A DNA stretch of 64,000 nucleotides from an uncultured candidate division Zixibacteria bacterium (GCA_903908285.1 CAIVRH010000012.1:1-64000), one strand, 5' to 3'; positions 6,508-16,942 are shown, numbered from the stretch's first letter. The notes: a model not told the origin generated them from the sequence alone. Translations and numbers: made by a program.

Positions 6508-9500
6508 TCAACAAGGCGGCGGATCTCCGTTCTTATACAGATAATTGATCAGGAAAACGATATCCGCTATGTCAATCTTGCTGTCACAATTGGCATTGCC
6601 TGCATCAATCGGATTGGGTGCATCACCGCTCTTGTAAAGGTAATTGATCAGGAACACTAAGTCCCCTACGTCGATCTTTAAATCTCCGTTGGCATCTCCG
6701 CGCATGAAGGTAGAAGAACCCTTCTTCAGGCCGAACCAAACCAACATCTTCTGCATCAGGATATTGCTGTTGTTGGGATAATCTCCGGATTGGGGAACTC
6801 CCTCAAAAGGGAAAGCCAGGAAAGCCACCTTATACGTGGACGTGCCGGATTCGGGGTAGCGCAGGGCGCAAAAGTCGGCAAAACCACCACCTGATTTGGA
6901 ATTATCATCCAGTTGCACGCCGGATCGGGGAACGGTAGAGGCTTTGGCTGTGGCAGTGAATATTCCCGCAGCGCCGGAACCCGGAACGATATAATCGGAG
7001 AAATTGTAAAAAGGCGGGGTTACGCTGAAAGCCATACCATCGGTAATGGTATCACCGCTCACCCCGGCCACCGTTCCTACTCCCACGTCATCTGAATGTC
7101 CGGCCACGTGCAGATAGTTGATGATGAAGGTGTTGGGATTGTTGTCCAAAAGCAGATCCTGGCTGGAGAGGAACAGGTTTCCTCCGTTGTCCAGATAGGT
7201 CATCAGACGCATTTGGTCTGCACCGGTTAAGGTCTTGGGAACGGTGATGGTTCCGTAATCCGGTCCGGTGTTCCAGACCACCAGGGTGTACTGTCCCAGA
7301 ACCGAATCATTAGGGGCTCCCTGGATGGCATAGGTCCAAACATCGTACAAGAATCCGGCCGAATCCAAAGCCGGTGTGAAATATTGCTCGTAGGAACCTC
7401 CTCCGTCATCATCCACAAACAGGATGGGGGTTTGTCCGATCAGAACATCGACCGTATCCAATGCGGTGTATGAAGCTGCTCCTGTGATTTGGAGGGTGAA
7501 GATAACATGGTGACCCATGGGACAACTGCTGGAGATGGCAAACCGGTAAGCGCTAAGCGAGGTTCCGGTTCCCCCCGCAGGTATGTCGGGATAGGAAGAA
7601 CCGGAACTGATGAGGGTAACATACAGATCGGAAATGGCCAGCTGTGCCGATATTTGAACCTCGCCGGCACTGCCGCTGTTCTTCAAAGTCAGGTTCATAT
7701 CGCAGGTTTCCCCCGGATCGGGTTTGTTGTTCCCGTTTCCCCCGACGTCGTGAGTCTGCTTGTGATCATAAGTCAGGACCGGGGCATGGGTGGTTAAGTT
7801 AATCTCATCGAAGCTCCAGCTTCCGTTGGTAGCATGAACATCCAGATGGAAGGGCACCACCGTTTGATCCTGAATCTGCCCGGAAACGGAAAAAACGAAG
7901 GGGGTATGGCAGGTGGCGGTATCGTGGCTGGGTATCTCACCCCAATATGCGGAATCGCCGACGATATTGATCAACGGTTTGCTGGTAGTGATTTTTCCAT
8001 AGCTGTTGTGGGCAGCGGAATCGCCGAAGTTCTTTACCGAAGTATACAGCTCGATGGTCTCGCCGAAATCCACCAACCCGTCGCCGTCTCCCTGGCTGGT
8101 TCCCACGTTATCGTCATCCACCCGGTAGCCTTCGAAGGTTAAATAGGCATCCCCCGGCGGGATGACCTGAATGGAGTCAACATAGGGGACCCGGTTGTGG
8201 GCGGTGACAGTCAGCTGGATGAATCCCATCGAAGAGGGGGAAACGTAAAGGGTGGCTTGTCCGCTGGAATTGGTATAAGCGGTTTCGAACACCTCCGCAC
8301 CTTTCTTTAAACAGATCAAGGCTCCGGAGATGGGGGCTTTAGTTTGAGTTTGAACCGTGATCGGCAAGGCATAAGACGGCAACATGGGAATGGGAGTGGG
8401 GAAAGTAACTGCCATGTTACCGGCGATGTAAGTATATATATCGGTGGACGGCTCGCCCATCACGTTGTACATATCGAAATAATATTTAACGTTGGTGACG
8501 TCGCCGTAATTTTGATAAAGAGACCACAGGGCTTTATCGGTCATGCTTCCCACCGAATAGCAGGTATCATGAAAAGCCGCTAAAAACATCCTTCTTTCCA
8601 GGATATCATCCTCGTCCCAATAGCTGTTATTGGAAGCGCCCCAGAAAGCAATGCCCCCTTTATCTTGCGCCTTAACCCAGGTTTCGCCGAAGCACTCGGT
8701 CAAATCGTACGATCCGGTAACGCAAGCGTGGGAAAGAACCAGGGGATATTCATTGGCGTTGGTCAGCGCGTTGATATTGGATTGGCCGTAATTTCCGGTA
8801 GCCCAATAGGTGGTGGCGCCGTGCCCGGAATAGCAGACGATGGCTTTACCGGCATTGATGCTGTTGGATATGTTTGTGGCGGTTGCAGTTCCCAATCTCT
8901 CCCACAAACTGTCAATTATATCTCCGTTGGGCAAAAGGAAGTTGACTATAGCGTAATCGTGAGTCCCCTCGGTCAAGGAGCTGTGATCGGACGAGGCGAT
9001 GAACAGGTCGTGCCGCATCCATTCTTTGTCGCTGGAGGTGGGGTTCTGGTAATAGAGGAGCTTATTCACTATATTTACGCCATCGGTGGTGGTTCGCACG
9101 GGTAGCCTGGCCCGGAATATCTCCGCAAATCGATCGGAGTTCATCTGCACATAGTAAAGATCGGTGGCGCTGGAGCTGAACGATCCGGTATAGCAGGGAA
9201 TGAATCCGACATCCCCGAAGAAGAGAACATAGGTGGGTTTGATGGTCCAGGTGTTGTAAGCATTTTGGATATAAGCCTTGATGCTGGTGGTGGTGGTGCC
9301 GGTGGTGGAAGTATTGGCCACGGTTACATGGAAGCCTTTTTGGGTCAGCCAGTTCGCCAGCGGAGTTGCCTGAGCCTGAAAACTGTCGTGGACGATGATC
9401 AGGTAGCCGATGGGAAGAGGCGGCGCCCCTTTGATCATCTCCTGATAAGCCGAATAGTTTACGAACATGTCGGCGAACAGCTCTTCAAACGGAGGTGAAG

Positions 9501-10200
9501 CATACTGGTAAATCATGTTCTGGGTCTTGGCGATATCTGCACCTTGGAGAACCACCCGGACCTTGACATATGAATATAGTTTTACCGTTCCGGTTACAGG
9601 ATTATAACTTACCGGTGAGATCTCCAAAGTGGCATACCGGCGTCCCCGAACCTCTCCGGTCTCCATTACCTTGGCTAAATTTACCGGGTAAAAACCGTTA
9701 TTTTGATATGCGGTTTCATTGATTACGAAGGGGGCATTTTCCGAGGCTCCCTCGATTTTGGGGATAGGAGGTTGGACCGGTATGATCCGGTTGGATATGC
9801 CCAACTCGGTCAATGATTTGGTAACGAAATTTGAAGAAATCACCTCAACATTTACCGCCGCTCCGTATGGAATCTGAACCATTTTTCGGAGCACCGGCAG
9901 GTTTGGCTCACCCACTATGTTGCTGACACCACATTCGGACAGGCTGAGCCTATTGAATACCCCTCCCTTGGTGGTCATCTCTTCAGTCCACATGCCCGGA
10001 ATCTGAATATCCAGGATCACCTGCTGAAGATTAGACTCTAAAACTTCAGTCTGGGGAGTTTGATCTGTCCCCGGGGCAAACTCAATCCAACGGGGAGCCG
10101 AGGAAGCCCCCGCCGGGGTTACGCCCAAAGAGAAACAAAAAACCAGCAAAAACAGTAACGCGGAAAACCTAAGCTGGTTTAAACCTTTACGGTTTAACAT
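6508..10200 (-). CDS. Secreted C25 (gingipain-family) cysteine peptidase with C-terminal dockerin
   Basis: This 1230-residue secreted protease has a signal peptide (about 1-32) and a propeptide-like region to about residue 265. The C25 catalytic domain carries His460 in SGHGATTYW and Cys493 in LSHACVTGS. Ig-like or CARDB-like beta domains follow, then a module beginning LFVDDDGGG (about 965-1150) shared with the peptidases at 40657-54224. Two dockerin repeats (VDVGDLVFLINYLYK, IDIADIVFLINYLYK) finish the protein, ending PPPC. C25 enzymes cleave after Arg or Lys in characterised gingipains; specificity here is unknown. GGAGG precedes the ATG at 10200. It is transcribed alone. Confidence 0.92.
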   Translation of the reverse strand: MLNRKGLNQLRFSALLFLLVFCFSLGVTPAGASSAPRWIEFAPGTDQTPQTEVLESNLQQVILDIQIPGMWTEEMTTKGGVFNRLSLSECGVSNIVGEPNLPVLRKMVQIPYGAAVNVEVISSNFVTKSLTELGISNRIIPVQPPIPKIEGASENAPFVINETAYQNNGFYPVNLAKVMETGEVRGRRYATLEISPVSYNPVTGTVKLYSYVKVRVVLQGADIAKTQNMIYQYASPPFEELFADMFVNYSAYQEMIKGAPPLPIGYLIIVHDSFQAQATPLANWLTQKGFHVTVANTSTTGTTTTSIKAYIQNAYNTWTIKPTYVLFFGDVGFIPCYTGSFSSSATDLYYVQMNSDRFAEIFRARLPVRTTTDGVNIVNKLLYYQNPTSSDKEWMRHDLFIASSDHSSLTEGTHDYAIVNFLLPNGDIIDSLWERLGTATATNISNSINAGKAIVCYSGHGATTYWATGNYGQSNINALTNANEYPLVLSHACVTGSYDLTECFGETWVKAQDKGGIAFWGASNNSYWDEDDILERRMFLAAFHDTCYSVGSMTDKALWSLYQNYGDVTNVKYYFDMYNVMGEPSTDIYTYIAGNMAVTFPTPIPMLPSYALPITVQTQTKAPISGALICLKKGAEVFETAYTNSSGQATLYVSPSSMGFIQLTVTAHNRVPYVDSIQVIPPGDAYLTFEGYRVDDDNVGTSQGDGDGLVDFGETIELYTSVKNFGDSAAHNSYGKITTSKPLINIVGDSAYWGEIPSHDTATCHTPFVFSVSGQIQDQTVVPFHLDVHATNGSWSFDEINLTTHAPVLTYDHKQTHDVGGNGNNKPDPGETCDMNLTLKNSGSAGEVQISAQLAISDLYVTLISSGSSYPDIPAGGTGTSLSAYRFAISSSCPMGHHVIFTLQITGAASYTALDTVDVLIGQTPILFVDDDGGGSYEQYFTPALDSAGFLYDVWTYAIQGAPNDSVLGQYTLVVWNTGPDYGTITVPKTLTGADQMRLMTYLDNGGNLFLSSQDLLLDNNPNTFIINYLHVAGHSDDVGVGTVAGVSGDTITDGMAFSVTPPFYNFSDYIVPGSGAAGIFTATAKASTVPRSGVQLDDNSKSGGGFADFCALRYPESGTSTYKVAFLAFPFEGVPQSGDYPNNSNILMQKMLVWFGLKKGSSTFMRGDANGDLKIDVGDLVFLINYLYKSGDAPNPIDAGNANCDSKIDIADIVFLINYLYKNGDPPPC

Positions 10201-10680
10201 GCTTACCTCCTTGAAGGTTGGTAGTTAAATTATCGGCATAATTGTTATCTAAAAGATGCACAACCTTAAATACGTTTTTTAAATTGTTTCCGGGAGGGCA
10301 AATCTTTCCTTCCTCCGAACTTCAAACATAATACCACTGATATAAGATAATATATAATCGATTATTGTCAATTACAAAATGTCGAAAATTAGCCTTCTGA
10401 CTGCAACTTTTTTGTTGCTTCGGAAGCTTAAGGACCACAATTAAATCCAAAGGCGCATCTTTATCTATTATCAGGTTTTAAGAGCCACCCGCTGGCAAAA
10501 CCTCTGTTAAAGCTTAAGTCTCCTGGCAGCATCTTCTTTTTTGATGGTTGATTTTACCGCCAGGAATCTGTAAGGATTTCCTCCTTTAATACCTGCTGCA
10601 GCTTTTCAATTTAGTTCTTGACTGGAAGATGATTTTCCCTATAATAAATCTATCGGAAGCCATAATGATTTTACCGGGTC
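10201..10680. other. Divergent intergenic region
   Basis: AT-rich spacer between the divergent C25 peptidase and pcm genes, presumably holding both promoters. I see no gene, RNA or clear repeat and cannot fix a promoter with confidence. Confidence 0.4.
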
Positions 10681-10712
10681 AAAATCCCCGTCAAGGAGAT
10701 TGGGGATTTTTC
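10681..10712. other. Hairpin AAAATCCCC / GGGGATTTT
   Basis: A perfect 9-bp inverted repeat with a 12-nt loop, followed by further T residues on the plus strand. It resembles a terminator but no plus-strand gene precedes it; it may act on a leader transcript of pcm. Confidence 0.5.
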
Positions 10713-10862
10713 TAAGGAGATGTAAAAGCGATTTTGTTTCAATTGAATTAACGGTGACGAAACATTTTCATCCATCCAAGAGGTAGAAAAATCTTCGGGT
10801 ATTTATACAACCCTCGTTTAATTTTTTGTCTCACTTACCCGGAAGAAGAAAGATGATGGTGT

Positions 10863-11612
10863 ATGAAAAGAGGATTTACTATATGGATTTGTATATGGTC
10901 TATCCTCTGTGTTTCCTTTTCTTGCCAGGGACTTGAAAAAAAGGAAGTGGCGATGAAACTTAAAGAATCTTATCCGGATATTTATGCCGAAGAAAGAGAG
11001 AGCATGGTAAAGACCCAGATCGAGGCCAGGGGGGTAAAAGACAAGCTGGTCCTGGCGGCAATGCGCAAAGTCCCTCGTCACCTGTTTGTTCCGGAGAAAT
11101 GGAGAGATCAGGCATATACCGACGGTCCCTTGCCCATCGGTGAAAGCCAAACCATTTCTCAACCGTATATCGTCGGCTTGATGACCGAGCTATTGAACCT
11201 GAAAGGGGGGGAGAAGATTTTGGAGATCGGCACCGGTTCCGGCTATCAGGCAGCGGTTTTAGCGGAGATAGCAAAAGAGGTTTATACCATAGAGATCATC
11301 TGTCCTTTGGCTCAGAGAGCCGAATCGACCTTAAGAGAACTTGAGTATGACCATATCACCGTCAAATGTGCCGACGGTTATCAAGGATGGAAAGAGCATG
11401 CGCCGTTCGACGGGGTGATCGTGACCGCGGCGCCGGATCACATACCGCAGCCCTTGATCGACCAGCTTAAAACGGGGGGAAGATTGGTTATACCGGTGGG
11501 GGATTTTTACCAGGAACTGATGGTGGTGGTCAAGACCGAGTTTGGAATCAAAAAGATGAATACCATCCCGGTCCGTTTCGTTCCCATGACCGGGGAGGCT
11601 GAAAAAAAATAA
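10863..11612 (+). CDS. pcm: Protein-L-isoaspartate(D-aspartate) O-methyltransferase
   Basis: This 249-residue SAM-dependent enzyme methylates isoaspartyl residues in damaged proteins and starts their repair. Family motifs are present: MVKTQIEARGVKD, VPRHLFVPE, the active-site loop GESQTISQPYIVGLM, SAM motif I ILEIGTGSGYQAAVLA and GRLVIPVGD. Compared with the usual cytoplasmic enzyme (about 210 residues) it has a 30-residue hydrophobic N-terminal extension ending VSFSCQG, a signal peptide or imperfect lipobox. That suggests an exported, periplasm-facing form, as annotated in some other Gram-negative lineages. A GGAAGAAGAAAG stretch precedes the ATG. It stands alone on the plus strand. Confidence 0.93.
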   Translation: MKRGFTIWICIWSILCVSFSCQGLEKKEVAMKLKESYPDIYAEERESMVKTQIEARGVKDKLVLAAMRKVPRHLFVPEKWRDQAYTDGPLPIGESQTISQPYIVGLMTELLNLKGGEKILEIGTGSGYQAAVLAEIAKEVYTIEIICPLAQRAESTLRELEYDHITVKCADGYQGWKEHAPFDGVIVTAAPDHIPQPLIDQLKTGGRLVIPVGDFYQELMVVVKTEFGIKKMNTIPVRFVPMTGEAEKK

Positions 11613-11738
11613 AATTCAATATTAAATATTGGAGTGGGATTTCCCAAACCGGCACCCCACTTAAGCCGGGTATTGGTTACATTAGTCTATTTCTCCAAAT
11701 CCGCGATTTGAAGCCCCTCGGTTGGCTGTAAAAAACCC

Positions 11739-11766
11739 TTGACTTAAACCCAAAACGTATTATTAT
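11739..11766 (+). promoter_or_regulatory. Candidate sigma70-type promoter of the beta-helix dockerin gene
   Basis: TTGACT (11739-11744), a 16-bp spacer and TATTAT (11761-11766) lie about 190 bp before the start codon at 11956. The match is good but is based on consensus only. Confidence 0.35.
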
Positions 11767-11955
11767 ATCAATAAATAAGAACACTGGATATTTTTAAGTT
11801 TTAAGTCACCCTCTACCCAGGAAAAAGACAGAACCAACTTGATGCTTGCAGCTTGATCCGCAATACCTGATCGATTTGATTCCATGATTTGAATTATCGG
11901 TTCGCATTAAACTAAAATTGCCCTTCGGGGAAACCTTTTTGAAGGAGGAGAAACG

Positions 11956-14484
11956 ATGACCCTCAAAACTATGGTTTTTGCGGCCATCTGTGTGGTAATT
12001 TTCACCTGCTGCCTGTTTTCCGAAATGCTGGTGGCAGCGACCATCGAAATCAGCGGGGTTACCCAGCTGACCAACAACAATGATAGGTACGACCGCAACC
12101 CTTCGGTGATCAAATATGGGGGAGAATACTGGCTCTTTTACACTAAAGCGGACAACGGAACCACCAATGGGGTGCGGGATCCCAGTTACAATCCGGACAA
12201 CGACAGCTATGTTATCTGGTATAAGACCGCATCCACCATTGCGGAACTGGCTCAAGCATCCGAGACAAAATTGACCTTGTCGGATACCAACCGTCCGGTT
12301 GGCTTCGACCAGAGGGATGTGTCGGCAGCCATTCTGAACGGCAATCTGTATGTCTTTGCATCAGCAGGATGGGGAGGTTCACCTCAGCCCGTCTATTACT
12401 ATACCTGGAACGGCTCATGGAGCGGCCCAACCTCGCTGGGCAATGGCGGGGGCGGACATGCGAACGTGGCTTACGATGCCGATCGGGTTTACATCGTGGA
12501 GGAGACTGGATTCGACGTTACTCTGCAGTCATTGGTCTACACCTGGGACGGAACCACATTGAATGGACCTTATACCATAGCTAATGACAACGGTGTACCG
12601 AAAATCACTCTGTTGGGTGGTAACCTTTATGTCGTCAGCATTGCACCCGGTGCCACCGCTATAAATCTGCACTCTTCCCCCGCCAGTGCTCTCCCAACCA
12701 CCTGGACTTATAATTCGGATCCGATTACCGTTTCCGGCTCCTATGTCTGGGATCCTTGCATATTCAACGACGGGACGAATCTGTATGCGGTGGCGGCGCC
12801 TTCCACCGGATCCCCGGATCAACAATGGCTGGTTCAGGCGAAATCTACGAACAACGGTGCCACTTGGTCGGCACAAAAGAAGATCAGCTATGGCGGGTAT
12901 GAAACCACCTACTGGTGGGATTTCTGGCCCTGCGGCTTTTTTGACGGGACCGATCTTTACATCTTTTTCGCTACCGAAGATAACGGACACGTTTACGGCG
13001 ACGGAGAGGTGGCTTATACCAAAATGGACTGGAATTTAAATCACGACCACTATTTTTACATTCAAAATGGAGTGGATGGGGGCAATGCCGGAGATACCAT
13101 CCGCGTGGCAGCAGGAACATATATTGAAAACATAGTGATCGACAAACCATTGACTATTCTGGGAACTGGTCAGGATTCAGTTTTAGTTTACACCGATTCC
13201 TCGGATGTGGGTCCGTCCAGCGGTTCTTCTTTTCAGGGCTCCCAGATGGTGATAGTACAAGCGGACAATGTCACCATTGACGGATTTACTTTTAACGGTG
13301 ACAACCCCTACTTGACTCCGGTGGGGACGATAGATGCCCGTAATGGAATCATAAATAACTTCGCTTTAGGTGATTGGGACAATTTGACGGTAAGTCACTG
13401 CACGGTGAAGAATATCTATTTCAGGGGAATTTACGCGTCCGCCCAAAGCTCCATCACCGGTATAAATTTCAGCTTTAACACGGTGGATAATGTCAGCGGG
13501 GTATCCATGCAATCCGCCGGCATCATGCTGTGGGGAGTAGCATCGGGGTCGGTTGAGTTTAATAAGTGCACCAATGCCTCGATGGGGATATTCTTACGAG
13601 CAGGATCTGTTAACATTGTCGAGTATAATGAATTAGATAGTTGTGAGCTGGGGATAGGAGTCAATGGGAACAGTAACCAGACAATGATACACTGTAACCG
13701 GGTAACGAACTCAAACCAAGGCGAGCAGACTATTGCGATCAACGGACCGGTTCTAATTTTTGGCGATACCCTTCTTAACTGTAACTTTGGACTAGTTCTT
13801 TATGGTTTGGGTAATGATAACACTAATATGCAGGATAATATTATAGATGGGATGGATGCTTCTTTATCTGTTGGGGTCTATGCTTCCACCAACGCTGATT
13901 CCTGGGGAGTGGGAGACGTGAGAGGCACTCTGGAGGGAAACCGGATCATCCACAACTGGATAGGGATAGTGCTGAATGAGCCTGACACGAACATCACTAA
14001 AAATGTGCTGGTAACTATCGGAGGTGTCTCGTCTTATAACAATCTCATCTATGATAATGACAGCCTGGCACTTTATTTGGAAAATTGCAACGATAACATT
14101 AATGCCACTTACAACTATTGGGGTAAGTCATTGGTACCTCAAATTGAGCCGGTGATTTATCACCAGGTGGATGATCCAGCCCTGGGTTTGGTCGATTTTT
14201 CCAATCCCTATCTTCTGGGAGATGTGAATGTGGACGGAGTGATCGAGGTGGGGGACGTGGTTTATCTGATCAATTATCTGTACAAGAACGGAACCGCTCC
14301 TTTTATTCTGATACTGGGTGATGTTACCCGGGATGGCAGCGTGGACGTATCGGACGTGGTCTTCTTGATCAACTATCTTTTCAAAAACGGTGATGCTCCG
14401 ATTGACGCTGTTAAAATTGCCCAACCGGATGCATCCAAAGGTCTAATTCCTCGTCCGACTCCTGTTTTTGATCTGATGAAATAG
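11956..14484 (+). CDS. Secreted beta-propeller/beta-helix protein with dockerin repeats
   Basis: This 842-residue protein has a signal peptide (about 1-27). Residues about 30-380 look like a beta-propeller of the kind found in GH43-like or exo-alpha-sialidase proteins (repeated SxDGxxLY-like strands, many Trp and Tyr). Residues about 385-710 form a right-handed parallel beta-helix of the NosD/pectate-lyase-like type (IRVAAGTYIENIVIDKPLTILGTG, VTIDGFTFNGDN). Two dockerin repeats follow (VIEVGDVVYLINYLYK, SVDVSDVVFLINYLFK), with an extra tail of about 30 residues after them that lacks the C-terminal Cys common here. GAAGGAGGAG precedes the ATG. A carbohydrate-binding or degrading role is plausible but I identify no catalytic residues. 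Confidence 0.82.
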   Translation: MTLKTMVFAAICVVIFTCCLFSEMLVAATIEISGVTQLTNNNDRYDRNPSVIKYGGEYWLFYTKADNGTTNGVRDPSYNPDNDSYVIWYKTASTIAELAQASETKLTLSDTNRPVGFDQRDVSAAILNGNLYVFASAGWGGSPQPVYYYTWNGSWSGPTSLGNGGGGHANVAYDADRVYIVEETGFDVTLQSLVYTWDGTTLNGPYTIANDNGVPKITLLGGNLYVVSIAPGATAINLHSSPASALPTTWTYNSDPITVSGSYVWDPCIFNDGTNLYAVAAPSTGSPDQQWLVQAKSTNNGATWSAQKKISYGGYETTYWWDFWPCGFFDGTDLYIFFATEDNGHVYGDGEVAYTKMDWNLNHDHYFYIQNGVDGGNAGDTIRVAAGTYIENIVIDKPLTILGTGQDSVLVYTDSSDVGPSSGSSFQGSQMVIVQADNVTIDGFTFNGDNPYLTPVGTIDARNGIINNFALGDWDNLTVSHCTVKNIYFRGIYASAQSSITGINFSFNTVDNVSGVSMQSAGIMLWGVASGSVEFNKCTNASMGIFLRAGSVNIVEYNELDSCELGIGVNGNSNQTMIHCNRVTNSNQGEQTIAINGPVLIFGDTLLNCNFGLVLYGLGNDNTNMQDNIIDGMDASLSVGVYASTNADSWGVGDVRGTLEGNRIIHNWIGIVLNEPDTNITKNVLVTIGGVSSYNNLIYDNDSLALYLENCNDNINATYNYWGKSLVPQIEPVIYHQVDDPALGLVDFSNPYLLGDVNVDGVIEVGDVVYLINYLYKNGTAPFILILGDVTRDGSVDVSDVVFLINYLFKNGDAPIDAVKIAQPDASKGLIPRPTPVFDLMK

Positions 14485-14497
14485 AGTAATTATATTC

Positions 14498-14536
14498 CTG
14501 GTGGCTGCGGAAAGCGCGAGCAATCTCAGCCACCAG
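14498..14536. other. 10-bp inverted repeat after the beta-helix gene
   Basis: CTGGTGGCTG and CAGCCACCAG pair perfectly around a 19-nt loop, 14 bp past the stop. There is no T tract, so it may stabilise the mRNA 3' end rather than terminate. Confidence 0.5.
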
Positions 14537-14659
14537 CTTCAAGTAAACATCTGCTGGTAAGATCTCAAGCCGGGGCAGGTTTTATTCATTTGTTTTTGTC
14601 AGAAGATGTTTTTTAGATAGTCACGAAATCGTCAACCTTTAAACGGAAGGAGGTGTCTT

Positions 14660-16207
14660 ATGACACGCTCAAGCTTTCTGTTTCTGGTGATGGTAACGGT
14701 GATATTCTTCTTTGGTTCAGTTTCCTCTGCGGATGTCCCTCAGATGATCAATTATCAGGGGAAGCTGACCACATCCGGGGGAGGTCTGGTTAATGACACG
14801 GTCCAGATATTGTTTTCCATGTATCCCGACTCTTTAGGCTCCCCGTCTGTTTGGACGGAGACACACGCTGATGTGGCGGTGAAGGATGGGATATTAAGCA
14901 TCCTTTTGGGAAGCATAAATCCCATAGGCGCATCCATCTTTGATGGAAACGTAAAATACCTGGGCATTAAAGTCGAATCTGATCCGGAAATGAGACCTTT
15001 GACCCCGATGGTGAGTGTGCCTTATGCTTATCGAGCAGGTAATTCGGAGGGTGGAGCATGCCATTGGTCTGTTACCGATTCGGTGCTATACACCAACGAA
15101 GTATGGGGAATCGCCCGGGGAGGGTGTGGTAATGTGCTTTACGGTGACAGCGTACACACTATGGTAAATCTGGGCATGGCCTGCACCACCGGGACCAGCT
15201 CACAAAACTATCCTTACTGTACGGTGGGGGGCGGACTAGGCAACCGGGCTTCCGCCTATTCCTCTACGGTGGCTGGTGGCTGGTTGAACAAAGCCACAGG
15301 TGGGGGCGCCATTGTAGGAGGCGGACTCGCCAACTCCGCCAGTGGGGAGGTCGCTGCAATCGGAGGGGGGTATTTTAACAACGCCAGCGGCTATTATACT
15401 TTTATCGGGGGTGGAATAAACAATAGCGCCACCAGCAATTACGCCACCGTGGGAGGCGGATATTATAATGCTGCCGGTGATACGTCAACCGTAGGAGGAG
15501 GGAAACGCAACAGTGCTACCGGTTATAGTGCGACCATTGCAGGTGGAGTCTCTAATATAGTCATCTCCAAATATTCCACAATCGGCGGTGGGTATGATGA
15601 TAGCATCGCCGGCGATTATTCCGTCATCCCTGGAGGAAGGGGAAGCACTCTGGGTCCATCGGCTGACTACTCTATGGCTTTTGGCCGATCTGTTTACGTC
15701 GATACCTCATACTGCGTGGTATTCTTTGATACCCTCTACGATGGGCATCTTCTGATAAACCGGGATAGTCGCAACCATTTTTCCGATTACCCCATTAGAG
15801 TGGGCACAAACACAGACAACGGCAATGGAGCTTATCTAACGCAGGGGGGAGTCTGGACCAACGGCTCTTCTCGTTGGACCAAGGAGGATTTCCAGAATTT
15901 GGATGGTGCCAAAGTTCTTGACGACATAGAAAACCTTTCGGTAACCCGATGGAAGTTCAAAGGAACGGAAGAACACCATATCAGTCCGGTAGCACAGGAT
16001 TTCTACCAAGTATTTGACTGCGGTGTCGGTACCCCCCTAGATGATTCTTCTTTCCTCGCTACAATTGACCTGGCTGGAGTATCGCTAATTGCGATTCAGG
16101 AGCTTACCCGGATCGTAAAAGAACAGCAGCGTGCCATTGAAGGACAACAGAAGGAGATTCAGCTTCTCAAAGGCAAAATCGAGGTGCTGGAAACAGGCAG
16201 AAGATGA
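14660..16207 (+). CDS. Secreted adhesin/tail-fibre-like protein with S74 chaperone-type C-terminus
   Basis: This 515-residue protein has a signal peptide (about 1-24) and an N-terminal domain (QMINYQGKLT to VPYAYRAGN, about 27-130) common in candidate-phylum surface proteins. Residues about 185-340 are short beta-roll repeats rich in GGG, N and S/A (such as VGGGLANSASGE and IGGGYFNNASGY), like YadA/Hia heads. The C-terminus (WTKEDFQNLDGAKVLDDIENL, then SPVAQDFYQVF) resembles the S74 intramolecular chaperone that trimerises and self-cleaves in tail spikes, and a coiled coil ends the protein. AAGGAGGTG precedes the ATG. The next gene, 129 bp on, is probably co-transcribed. Confidence 0.8.
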   Translation: MTRSSFLFLVMVTVIFFFGSVSSADVPQMINYQGKLTTSGGGLVNDTVQILFSMYPDSLGSPSVWTETHADVAVKDGILSILLGSINPIGASIFDGNVKYLGIKVESDPEMRPLTPMVSVPYAYRAGNSEGGACHWSVTDSVLYTNEVWGIARGGCGNVLYGDSVHTMVNLGMACTTGTSSQNYPYCTVGGGLGNRASAYSSTVAGGWLNKATGGGAIVGGGLANSASGEVAAIGGGYFNNASGYYTFIGGGINNSATSNYATVGGGYYNAAGDTSTVGGGKRNSATGYSATIAGGVSNIVISKYSTIGGGYDDSIAGDYSVIPGGRGSTLGPSADYSMAFGRSVYVDTSYCVVFFDTLYDGHLLINRDSRNHFSDYPIRVGTNTDNGNGAYLTQGGVWTNGSSRWTKEDFQNLDGAKVLDDIENLSVTRWKFKGTEEHHISPVAQDFYQVFDCGVGTPLDDSSFLATIDLAGVSLIAIQELTRIVKEQQRAIEGQQKEIQLLKGKIEVLETGRR

Positions 16208-16336
16208 AGTCAAGGACTCTGGTCCAAAAGCGCGCTTGCAACGCTGTCCTTGGTTATTGGTTCCATCCTCTTTCTACCGAAAGAAAGGTCTGATGACAAG
16301 GAATTCAAAGAAATAGATCAATAGAGGAGCAGAAAA

Positions 16337-16942
16337 ATGAAAAAGGTTAAGTTAAAAACCATATACTTTGTCGCTTTGGTATTCTTTACAATCCTGGTGA
16401 CTCTTGCTGAATCGAAGGATAAAGCTGAAACCCAGAGATTCAAACCACAGAGCGTCCCGGATAAGTCTCAGGAAAAAGACGAAACGAAACAATCGATTAA
16501 AGAAACGACACCCACCTTTTCAGACGTCAAAGTCAGACCGATAAGCGTTCCGGAGAGATCGGCACCTAAAGGTTTGCCCCGGGATTATAAGATGGTCACC
16601 GACGTTCTGGACGGTTTTGGACAAGCATCCTCGTCCACCCATTACCGAATACCGGTCAACTCCGGAGGGCAACCTTCAGCCATCGGGATTTCATCCAGTA
16701 CCAACTACAGGGTAAGGGCAGGCTATGTATACTCGTCTTATGTTTATCACGGAGATGCTAATGCGGATGGGGTCATCGACATTGGTGACGTGGTATATCT
16801 GATTAACTATCTTTTTAAGGGAGGGCTTTCGCCCCATCCTCTGGAAGCCGGAGATGGCAACTGCGATTTGGTGGTTGACATCGGCGATGTGGTTTATCTG
16901 ATAAACTATCTTTTCAAAGGAGGACCTCCGCCGGCTTGTTGA
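16337..16942 (+). CDS. Small secreted dockerin protein
   Basis: This 201-residue protein has a signal peptide (about 1-25), then a low-complexity Lys/Gln/Glu/Pro-rich linker (about 26-85). A short domain follows (VLDGFGQASSSTHYRIPVNSG to YRVRAGYV, about 95-135) whose beta-strand pattern recurs in Zixibacteria-like surface proteins. Two dockerin repeats end the protein (VIDIGDVVYLINYLFK and VVDIGDVVYLINYLFK), finishing PPPAC. GAGGAG precedes the ATG. It follows the S74-type adhesin and shares its terminator, so the two may form one surface structure. No enzymatic domain is visible. Confidence 0.8.
   Translation: MKKVKLKTIYFVALVFFTILVTLAESKDKAETQRFKPQSVPDKSQEKDETKQSIKETTPTFSDVKVRPISVPERSAPKGLPRDYKMVTDVLDGFGQASSSTHYRIPVNSGGQPSAIGISSSTNYRVRAGYVYSSYVYHGDANADGVIDIGDVVYLINYLFKGGLSPHPLEAGDGNCDLVVDIGDVVYLINYLFKGGPPPAC

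Noticed and set aside
15200-15620. Possible CRISPR-like regular repeats
   Set aside because: They are GGG-rich codons of the adhesin head repeats, in frame and variable; there are no identical repeats with unique spacers.
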